Assembly: GCA_029259835.1 (NCBI GenBank)
Contig: JAJDEL010000878.1
Span: forward strand, 1-5,119
Length of the DNA stretch: 5,119 nucleotides
Reading direction: 5' to 3'
Source of the DNA: Planctomicrobium sp.
Lineage (GTDB): Bacteria > Planctomycetota > Planctomycetia > Planctomycetales > Planctomycetaceae
A program made the translations under genes and the position numbers. The notes below the pieces were generated by a model that was not told the origin of the DNA, made no database searches, and saw nothing but the letters and a program-made list of their open reading frames with translations. Shown here in pieces: positions 1 through 4,602 of this stretch (position 1 is its first letter; every line of letters starts with the position of its first letter).

Positions 1-358
1 TGGCGACGGTGGCGATGACGTCATCTGCTTCCCAACCGGGGTGTGAGACAATCGGGATTCCATACGCATTGACAACATCAAAGATCAGCGGGATTTGCGG
101 TTGCAATTCATCAGGCATGGAGTCCCGATTCGCCTTGTAATCTTCATAAATCGCGACGCGTTCCTGCGGCGTTTGCGATTCCATCGCACAGATGATGTGC
201 GTCGGCGATTTCTCTTTCAACAGGTGTTGCAGGTCACCGGTGAAGCCGAAGACTGCATTCGTCGGCTGCCCGCGTGTTCCGGTCATTGGTTGACGGATCG
301 CGTGAAAGACTTGAAACACGAGTGAGAACGTATCGATGATGTAAAGTGTCTTCGGCAT
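1..358 (-). CDS. polA: DNA polymerase I, N-terminal part of the 5'-3' exonuclease domain (3' end outside window)
   Basis: DNA polymerase I fills gaps and removes RNA primers in the cytoplasm; its N-terminal FEN-like domain is the 5' nuclease. The reverse strand reads as one open frame of 119 codons from the ATG at 358 to the window edge, with no stop. It opens MPKTLYIIDTFSLVFQVFHA, matching the first metal-binding Asp (D9) and FHA segment of PolA. Further landmarks are QPTNAVFGF (31-39), YEDYKANR (71-78), MPDELQPQIP (81-90) and GWEADDVIATVA (108-119), which carries the acidic E110, D112 and D113. The usual FD of the VVFD..xxFR block is replaced by ME (M59, E60), and the F before R67 is E66. 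The polymerase domain lies outside the window. The start is fixed by the conserved N-terminus; no clear Shine-Dalgarno site precedes it. It lies 79 bases downstream of the propeller gene on the same strand. The family call is very secure. Confidence 0.95.
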   Translation of the reverse strand, partial: MPKTLYIIDTFSLVFQVFHAIRQPMTGTRGQPTNAVFGFTGDLQHLLKEKSPTHIICAMESQTPQERVAIYEDYKANRDSMPDELQPQIPLIFDVVNAYGIPIVSHPGWEADDVIATVA

Positions 359-397
359 GTGGTTATCGTGTGAATTCGATCTAAGAAGAGGGGCGAG

Positions 398-418
398 ACG
401 CACACTCCAAGTGTGTGT
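398..418. repeat. Inverted repeat in the polA upstream gap
   Basis: Positions 398-406 and 410-418 form a 9-bp stem (ACGCACACT against AGTGTGTGT, with one G-T wobble) around a 3-base loop. It lies 19 bases past the stop of the propeller gene and 40 bases before polA. On the minus strand no T-run follows, so it does not look like a classical intrinsic terminator. It could still stabilise the 3' end of the propeller transcript or be a small dispersed repeat. The GT-rich arm makes a chance match more likely than for a mixed sequence. Confidence 0.45.
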
Positions 419-437
419 GAAAACATGGGAAATCGCG

Positions 438-1676
438 TTATTTTCGCACGTCGACGCAGATGATATCCGCGTCATCGCGTAGAAAGATGCGACCGTTGCT
501 GAGTACTGGAGCTTGGCGCGTTTTGCCGATGAGACTTGTGCGGTCGAGTTCCTCAAACTTGTCAGGAGTTGCTTTGACGATGACGAGTTCGCCTTCCATC
601 GTACTACACCACAGTTTTCCATCAGCAGCGATGAGGTTGCCTTTTCCGAAACGCCTTTTGAGCCAGACACGCTCGCCGGTTTTCGCCTCAATGCAGGTCA
701 AATTCGTGACAGGTCCGGCGCTGCCGATGTTGTCGAAGCCGTAGAGATAGCCATCGATCAAGATCGACGTTTGCCATTCATTTCGCAAGACACTTCTGTT
801 TCCCAATGAGGACCAGACTTCGCTGACGCTACCAGAAAAATTTTCAGGGACTTTGAGTAGCGTTGTTCCATGATTTTCACCGGACGAGACAAGAATGTCT
901 CCAGCGACGGAAATCGGCGTTGCGATGTTGCAGTCGTAATCTGTTTTGTATGGATAACTCCAAATTTCTTTCCCGCTCTTTGGGTTGAGTCCAAGGACGC
1001 CACTTCCGTGGAAGACGACAAGTTGCACTTGCTGACCGACTGAGAGCAGTGCAGGGGACGAGTACCCGGCAGGGTTTCCAGTTCCTGCGGTCCAGGCGAC
1101 TTTTCCTGACTGACGGTCGAATGCGGCAACCGTTGCCTTGGAAAGACCTGCGGTGATGATGACGTGCTCGTCGGTAAGAATCGGCGAACAGGCCATGCCG
1201 TATTCGGCGGGGCGACCTCCAAACTCGGCAACGAGATCGACACTCCAAAGCTGCTTGCCGTCTTTGAGTGAATAGCCAGCGAGGATGCCTTCACCTGACA
1301 TCGCGAAGACTTGGTTTCGGTCAATCACTGGAGTTGAACGCGGGCCGTTTCCCATTGCGTTTTTGAACGCGGGAGCGATCTTGCTCTTCCAGCGTTGGTC
1401 TCCCGACTTCACATCGAGAGCAACGACGAACTGCTGCGAATCATCCTGAAACATCGTACACGCAGTTTCGCCAACGACGGCAATCCCTGACATACCGATG
1501 CCAAGTGGGCTTCGCCAGAGAATCTTCGGTCCATCGTCGGGGAACTGATCAATGAGACCAGATTCTTTTGAAAGGCCATTGCGATTCGGTCCCAGAATTT
1601 GAGGCCAATCCTCCGCTGCTGCGGTAGAGATCAGGCAGCATGTGGCGAGTAGTGATGTGGTGAAGAGGCAGTACAT
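438..1676 (-). CDS. Secreted PQQ-like beta-propeller repeat protein
   Basis: A 412-residue exported protein of the PQQ-like (quinoprotein-type) beta-propeller superfamily, common in Planctomycetota. No catalytic role can be assigned; many such proteins bind no PQQ. Residues 1-21 are a hydrophobic signal segment ending AAA before EDW, so cleavage after A21 is likely and the mature protein is probably periplasmic. The mature N-terminus, DWPQILGPNRNG (23-34), is the family's typical opening. Propeller blades show the repeated ALD..SG...W pattern: ALDVKSGDQRW (86-96), YSLKDGKQLW (135-144), AFDRQSGKVAW (185-195), GLNPKSGKEIW (229-239) and CIEAKTGERVW (328-338). The frame stays open upstream to an ATG at 1790, but that 38-residue extension crosses a GC-rich palindromic repeat (giving PLSLGGEGEG) and would bury the signal peptide, so the ATG at 1676 is preferred. 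The signal peptide's n-region has no Lys or Arg, which is unusual. The gene lies between CDF and polA on the same strand. Confidence 0.88.
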   Translation of the reverse strand: MYCLFTTSLLATCCLISTAAAEDWPQILGPNRNGLSKESGLIDQFPDDGPKILWRSPLGIGMSGIAVVGETACTMFQDDSQQFVVALDVKSGDQRWKSKIAPAFKNAMGNGPRSTPVIDRNQVFAMSGEGILAGYSLKDGKQLWSVDLVAEFGGRPAEYGMACSPILTDEHVIITAGLSKATVAAFDRQSGKVAWTAGTGNPAGYSSPALLSVGQQVQLVVFHGSGVLGLNPKSGKEIWSYPYKTDYDCNIATPISVAGDILVSSGENHGTTLLKVPENFSGSVSEVWSSLGNRSVLRNEWQTSILIDGYLYGFDNIGSAGPVTNLTCIEAKTGERVWLKRRFGKGNLIAADGKLWCSTMEGELVIVKATPDKFEELDRTSLIGKTRQAPVLSNGRIFLRDDADIICVDVRK

Positions 1677-1734
1677 ATTGAATCCATTCTCAGGGGGAGA
1701 TATTTTCCCAGAGCTTGTGTGAAAATCGAGTTCC

Positions 1735-1768
1735 GCCCCCTCACCCTCTCCCCCCAGGGAGAGGGGAC
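1735..1768. repeat. GC-rich palindromic intergenic repeat
   Basis: CCCTCTCCC (1744-1752) and GGGAGAGGG (1757-1765) form a perfect 9-bp stem with loop CCCA, preceded by the C-run CCCCCTCA (1736-1743). From memory, palindromes of the form CCCTCACCCTCTCCC..GGGAGAGGG recur between genes in many bacterial genomes, including planctomycetes, so this is probably one copy of a dispersed family. It lies between the CDF stop (1844) and the propeller start (1676), inside the likely 5' leader of the propeller gene if that gene is read from the CDF promoter. No T-run follows on either strand, so terminator function is unproven. The outer limits of the element are uncertain. Confidence 0.65.
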
Positions 1769-1843
1769 AAAGATTGCTGTGGGCAGGCATTGATATGAAT
1801 ATTCAATCACGCTCTGAGGTGACAGCATAACCGACTACACACC

Positions 1844-2782
1844 TTAATGTGAATGGTCGTGCTCACTGGTGAGAATCAGGCAGCTTCCGACGCCGGTTTC
1901 TTCGCAGACGGGGTCATCGGGCAGCTCGACTTGCAGGGTCATATGTTCAATTCCGAACGCATCATGCAGCCTTCGTCGGACATCTTTCAATTCAAATTGA
2001 TCGGCATATTCGGGAGCGATAACAATGTGAGCCGAGAGTGTTTTCAGGCCACTGGAGATCATCCAGAGATGCAAACAGTGGACATCATGGACGGCTGGAA
2101 TTTCTTTGAGTAATGCTTCCACTTCACCGACATCAATTCCTTTTGGAGCGTGCTCCATGAGAACACCAATTGACTCGGCGAGTAGATTCCACGAGGAGTA
2201 CAAGATGAGCAAGCACACCAGGATGGAAGCGACCGGATCTGCCCAAGTCCAACCTAAATGTCCGACAAGAATCGCCGCGACGATGACACCGACGCTGCCG
2301 AGGGTGTCTCCGATCACATGCAGCCACGCACCGCGGATGTTCAAGTTATGTTGATGCCCGCCGTGTAGCACTTTGAGGCTGATTAAATTGATCACCAGTC
2401 CTCCGATAGCGATCCAGAGCATCGGACCGGCGAGGATTTCCGTCGGTTCTCTCAGTCGGTCCCAGGCTTCGTGAAGGATTCCACCAGCGACGATAAATAG
2501 GGAAGCTCCGTTGATTGCGGCGGCGATAATTTCGGCGCGGTGGTAACCAAAGGTTCGTTGCGGAGTCGGCTGGCGGGTTGCGATCCATGCGGCGAACAGG
2601 CTGATTCCTAGTGCGGCCATGTCTGAAAACATATGCCCGGCATCGGCAAGAAGAGCCAACGACCCTGACCACAAGCCGCCAATCAGTTCTGCGACAAAGT
2701 AGACAGCGACAAGTCCGAATGTGATCGTCAGACGGCGTGTTGCCATCGGGTGAGCTTCGTTGTGGGAGCAGGTATCAGACAT
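1844..2782 (-). CDS. Cation diffusion facilitator (CDF) family Zn/Cd exporter, CzcD/ZitB-like
   Basis: A 312-residue inner-membrane antiporter expected to expel Zn2+ (and probably Cd2+ or Co2+) in exchange for protons, working as a dimer. The length is normal for the family. About six membrane helices are visible, roughly at residues 17-38, 42-66, 84-105, 119-140, 151-174 and 179-203. The two transport-site motifs are intact: ALLADAGHMFSD in helix 2 (D47, H50, D54) and HVIGDTLGS in helix 5 (H155, D159). This HD-HD arrangement is known from zinc/cadmium CDF proteins. The loop between helices 4 and 5 holds a short His cluster, LHGGHQH (139-145). A cytoplasmic ferredoxin-like domain follows (about 213-290; HDVHCLHLW, GIEHMTLQVE). 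The protein ends EHDHSH, and the N-terminus contains CSHNEAH, both possible metal-binding tails. The start is the ATG at 2782; an internal Met13 is an alternative. It is the first gene of the minus-strand block and diverges from the DUF6677-like gene. Metal specificity is inferred. Confidence 0.93.
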   Translation of the reverse strand: MSDTCSHNEAHPMATRRLTITFGLVAVYFVAELIGGLWSGSLALLADAGHMFSDMAALGISLFAAWIATRQPTPQRTFGYHRAEIIAAAINGASLFIVAGGILHEAWDRLREPTEILAGPMLWIAIGGLVINLISLKVLHGGHQHNLNIRGAWLHVIGDTLGSVGVIVAAILVGHLGWTWADPVASILVCLLILYSSWNLLAESIGVLMEHAPKGIDVGEVEALLKEIPAVHDVHCLHLWMISSGLKTLSAHIVIAPEYADQFELKDVRRRLHDAFGIEHMTLQVELPDDPVCEETGVGSCLILTSEHDHSH

Positions 2783-2790
2783 CGCGAGAA

Positions 2791-2804
2791 GTCTCTATTG
2801 AGAC
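2791..2804. promoter_or_regulatory. Small inverted repeat just upstream of the CDF start
   Basis: GTCTC (2791-2795) and GAGAC (2800-2804) pair around TATT, beginning 9 bases before the CDF start codon on the minus strand. It could be an operator half-site pair or an mRNA hairpin near the start codon. CDF genes are often metal-regulated, but the arms are only 5 bp, so a chance origin is quite possible. Confidence 0.25.
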
Positions 2805-2852
2805 ACGAATTGATTTCAAAATGAGTTCTCCAGGAATTTTAGTACCCCAATT

Positions 2853-2862
2853 GTGAATTCAC
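2853..2862. promoter_or_regulatory. Perfect 10-bp palindrome GTGAATTCAC upstream of CDF
   Basis: The sequence is self-complementary over all 10 bases and lies 71-80 bases upstream of the CDF start codon, a plausible place for a dimeric regulator. On the minus strand the AT-rich TACTAAAATT follows it at about 2836-2845. No known regulator consensus is recognised. The same 8-mer GTGAATTC recurs at 370-377, upstream of polA. Confidence 0.25.
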
Positions 2863-3050
2863 CACGAAGGGCCGGAGAGAAAACGGAAATCGCATCTCTT
2901 GAGGATTCACAAAATGTCGGCTGAGCGCCACGAGATGAAATTAGAGCGGAGTATGCAAATTTCTTCGTATCTCAAACTGATCAAAGAATTTTTGCGGAGT
3001 TTCGAAGCCATCAACTCGGGACCGAGAGTACTTCTCCCAAGCGACCAATG

Positions 3051-3079
3051 TTGGGTCAATGATTGGGATCGATTAAAAT
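3051..3079 (+). promoter_or_regulatory. Candidate sigma-70-type promoter for the DUF6677-like gene
   Basis: TTGGGT (3051-3056) and TAAAAT (3074-3079) are separated by 17 bases. The -10 matches the consensus at 5 of 6 positions, the -35 at only 3 of 6. It would give a leader of roughly 170 bases before the ATG at 3255. It is the best-spaced candidate I noticed by eye in this region, but planctomycete promoters are poorly defined, so this remains tentative. Confidence 0.25.
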
Positions 3080-3222
3080 TTGCAGCGGGTTATCAGAGTT
3101 TTTCAAAAGAAATCGGCACTGGCAGCAGGTCGGTCCAACATCTACAATCCCGAACGACGTATTCAGCGTGCAGTCGTATCATGGTTTCTCCAATCAGTTC
3201 GATGTGAAGCCTTAACAACACC

Positions 3223-3238
3223 AAAGCGGGTCGCTTTT
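3223..3238 (+). other. Short hairpin followed by T-run before the DUF6677-like start
   Basis: AAAGCG (3223-3228) and CGCTTT (3232-3237) form a 6-bp stem with loop GGT, and the 3' arm runs into TTTT. It ends 17 bases before the ATG at 3255. The shape resembles a very small terminator or attenuator, or a structure limiting ribosome access. Half the stem is A-T, so it would be weak. Confidence 0.3.
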
Positions 3239-3254
3239 CCGGCGACGAAATCAC

Positions 3255-4097
3255 ATGACAGACGAACGCATCAACCTGAAAAACCCGATTATTGCTGGGG
3301 TTTTGGCCTTCCTGATCCCCGGTGCCGGACACCTTTATCAGGGGAGAAACTTTAAGGCAGCAGTCTACTTCTTCTGCATTCTGGGGTTATTCTTCTCCGG
3401 AATGGCGATGGCAGACTGGAAAGCGGTTCAGCCGCCGATAAAACCGAAAAGCACAAAAATTGCGATGCTGAAATATTCGGCGCAGTTGGCTGTCGGTCTG
3501 CCATCGATGTACGGTTTGGTCCAACGTGAGCGGTACTACAGCGAGGCGAATCAGCAAAATGCCCCTGAACTCAAGGCGTTTTCGGCCCCTTTTGAGGGTG
3601 AGCTTGAACTGCGCGGCGACGATTCATCTCAATATGAAGATGTCACTGGAACGGTTCATCTCGAACCTGTGACCGGTACTCTGGGAGATGTTTCTCTCAC
3701 CGGGAGTTTTGATACGGAAGTACAAGGCAAGCAACAATCCTTCAATCTCGTTACTGTTCATCTTGCGAAAAAAATCAAGGCATCAAAGCGTCGAGGATAT
3801 GAAGCTTCAATCATTCTTGATCCTGCGACTCCTTACAATTCAATCGGTGGGATCAGAGGGTCAATCCCGCGACCATTCCTGAACTGGTTTGAAGTTCCCA
3901 TGGATGAAGCAGAAGTCCAGCAACTCCACGCTGATCTCGGCAAGGTTCACGAACTCGCGATGGTTTTCACCTGGATCGCCGGTTTGTTGAATGTCCTCGC
4001 AATCTGGGATGCAGTCGAAGGTCCGGCATATGGCTTCGATGGTGACGACAACGGACCTGAGGACGATGCCGAACCTAAAGAGAAGTCCACTGCTTAA
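3255..4097 (+). CDS. DUF6677-like membrane protein of unknown function
   Basis: A 280-residue predicted inner-membrane protein whose function is unknown. Its start, KNPIIAGVLAFLIPGAGHLY followed by QGRNFKA (9-34), is the hallmark I associate with planctomycete DUF6677. It also recalls the PG.GHxYxGr..kA turn of TM2-like membrane proteins. Hydrophobic segments lie at about 11-25, 35-53 and 235-252; residues 76-90 (AQLAVGLPSMYGLVQ) are moderately hydrophobic. Between them, about 112-215 looks like a soluble beta-rich domain: V/G-rich strands (EDVTGTVHLEPVTGTLGDVS), then SIILDPATPYNSIGGIRG, and PRPFLNWFEVPMDEAEVQQL leading into a helix. The tail 262-277 is acidic. The ATG at 3255 is the first plausible start and begins the conserved N-terminus; no clear Shine-Dalgarno site precedes it. 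The gene is followed after 72 bases by a small membrane-protein gene on the same strand, so co-transcription is likely. The family name is from memory, not a search. Confidence 0.82.
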   Translation: MTDERINLKNPIIAGVLAFLIPGAGHLYQGRNFKAAVYFFCILGLFFSGMAMADWKAVQPPIKPKSTKIAMLKYSAQLAVGLPSMYGLVQRERYYSEANQQNAPELKAFSAPFEGELELRGDDSSQYEDVTGTVHLEPVTGTLGDVSLTGSFDTEVQGKQQSFNLVTVHLAKKIKASKRRGYEASIILDPATPYNSIGGIRGSIPRPFLNWFEVPMDEAEVQQLHADLGKVHELAMVFTWIAGLLNVLAIWDAVEGPAYGFDGDDNGPEDDAEPKEKSTA

Positions 4098-4169
4098 CGT
4101 TGAATCTCACGCTCTCCTTCAAAGAGAAAAAGCAGACAATACTTTCCTCCCAGATTGGGACAATTTTTC

Positions 4170-4346
4170 ATGAACATCACTTGGTACCTGTTTCCACTCG
4201 CAGCGACAGTGAGTCTTGTCTGGAACACGAGTCGTTACGAATCGACCCCGCTGATTCTCCAGCGATCACTGAAGCTCTTCGTACAAATCATCTTGTTTAT
4301 GACTGTGATTCTGGGCGTTCTTTTCGCATTATCGCTTCCGCTTTGA
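4170..4346 (+). CDS. Small two-helix membrane protein, uncharacterised (58 aa)
   Basis: The ATG at 4170 opens a 58-codon frame ending TGA at 4346. The product has two hydrophobic segments, about 4-18 (TWYLFPLAATVSLVW) and 36-57 (LFVQIILFMTVILGVLFALS), joined by a polar linker NTSRYESTPLILQRSLK. This helix-linker-helix pattern, with basic residues in the linker, supports a real membrane protein. An in-frame TTG at 4155 would add five residues; the ATG is preferred because it sits right before the hydrophobic segment and has a weak TGGGA 8 bases upstream (4156-4160, approximate). It follows the DUF6677-like gene by 72 bases with no terminator-like hairpin seen between, so the two may form an operon. 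I do not recognise a named family. Overlapping frames on the same strand give no comparable protein. Confidence 0.7.
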   Translation: MNITWYLFPLAATVSLVWNTSRYESTPLILQRSLKLFVQIILFMTVILGVLFALSLPL

Positions 4347-4353
4347 CATATTT

Positions 4354-4434
4354 GTAGGCTGGGTTAGCCTTTTGCGTCACCCGGCATCGCGTTGGGCGGC
4401 TGCTGCCGAAATGCTGGAACGAGTCCCAGCCTAC
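4354..4434. repeat. Nested palindromic REP/MITE-like element
   Basis: The 81-base element has perfect 10-bp terminal inverted arms, GTAGGCTGGG (4354-4363) and CCCAGCCTAC (4425-4434). Inside them is a second pair, CCGGCAT (4381-4387) against ATGCTGG (4411-4417), with one G-T wobble. At the centre CGGC (4397-4400) pairs with GCCG (4405-4408) around TGCT. On folding, this gives three stacked stems with asymmetric internal loops. It begins 8 bases after the stop of the small membrane gene, outside any supported gene. Intergenic palindromes starting GTAGGCTGGG or GTAGGTTGGG are, from memory, widespread as dispersed repeats in many bacteria, so a non-autonomous REP or MITE is the best reading. No transposase or obvious target-site duplication is visible. 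It might also act as a boundary structure between the membrane genes and valS. Confidence 0.75.
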
Positions 4435-4602
4435 GTGCCAGTGACAAAGAACAACGAGTACGAAAATTTCTTTCTCAGCGAACTCTCTATTCATCGATTA
4501 GCAGCAAACTTCTTTGTATGCTGCTGAACTCAAATCCATCTCGCGTTGTCGTTCTCATCTTCGAAGAACCAGTACGCGCACTTCAACACTTTATTATTTG
4601 AC
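4435..4602 (+). promoter_or_regulatory. valS upstream region with hairpin and palindrome
   Basis: This 168-base gap precedes valS. AGCAGCA (4500-4506) and TGCTGCT (4519-4525) form a 7-bp stem around 12 bases. TCTTCGAAGA (4558-4567) is a perfect 10-bp palindrome ending 35 bases before the ATG. TATTAT (4592-4597), 5 of 6 to a -10 box, sits just before the start, but no -35 partner is seen 17 bases upstream. There is no T-box-like organisation or terminator. The valS promoter probably lies here or within the repeat, but I cannot place it. Confidence 0.35.

Larger units (their letters stand above)
2783..3254. other. Divergent intergenic region, no convincing gene
   Basis: This 472-base stretch separates the CDF gene (minus) from the DUF6677-like gene (plus). 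The open frames crossing it (for example 2899-3207 plus and 3093-3332 minus) give low-complexity or Arg/Ser-rich translations without recognisable motifs, and the latter overlaps the DUF6677-like gene. I see no tRNA, rRNA or repeat array. It holds small palindromes near the CDF start, a candidate plus-strand promoter at 3051-3079 and a hairpin just before the DUF6677-like start. It is long enough to hide a small RNA or a decayed gene, but nothing in it shows this directly. Confidence 0.6.

Noticed and set aside
758..1324. 188-codon minus-strand frame inside the propeller gene
   Set aside because: It lies wholly within the well-supported propeller frame on the same strand in another phase, and its translation is Ser/Arg-rich without motifs.
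1744..1765. Intrinsic terminator of the CDF gene
   Set aside because: The stem is strong, but no T-run follows on the minus strand and it lies 79 bases beyond the stop, so it is listed as a repeat instead.
2990..3015. tRNA-like TTCGAAGCC stretch
   Set aside because: The T-loop resemblance stands alone; no acceptor, D-arm or anticodon-arm pairing can be built around it.
2899..3207. 102-codon plus-strand open frame in the divergent intergenic region
   Set aside because: No recognisable motif, a Ser/Arg-rich second half, no start signal and no matching context; best read as chance. A search for homologues with the same start and stop would overturn this.
4100..4357. 85-codon plus-strand frame overlapping the small membrane gene
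   Set aside because: It overlaps the 58-codon membrane-protein frame in another phase and has a mixed polar translation with no domain; the two-helix product is far more protein-like.
4435..4602. T-box riboswitch controlling valS
   Set aside because: No specifier-loop layout, no TGGNACC antiterminator bulge and no terminator before the start; T-boxes are also mainly a Firmicutes feature.
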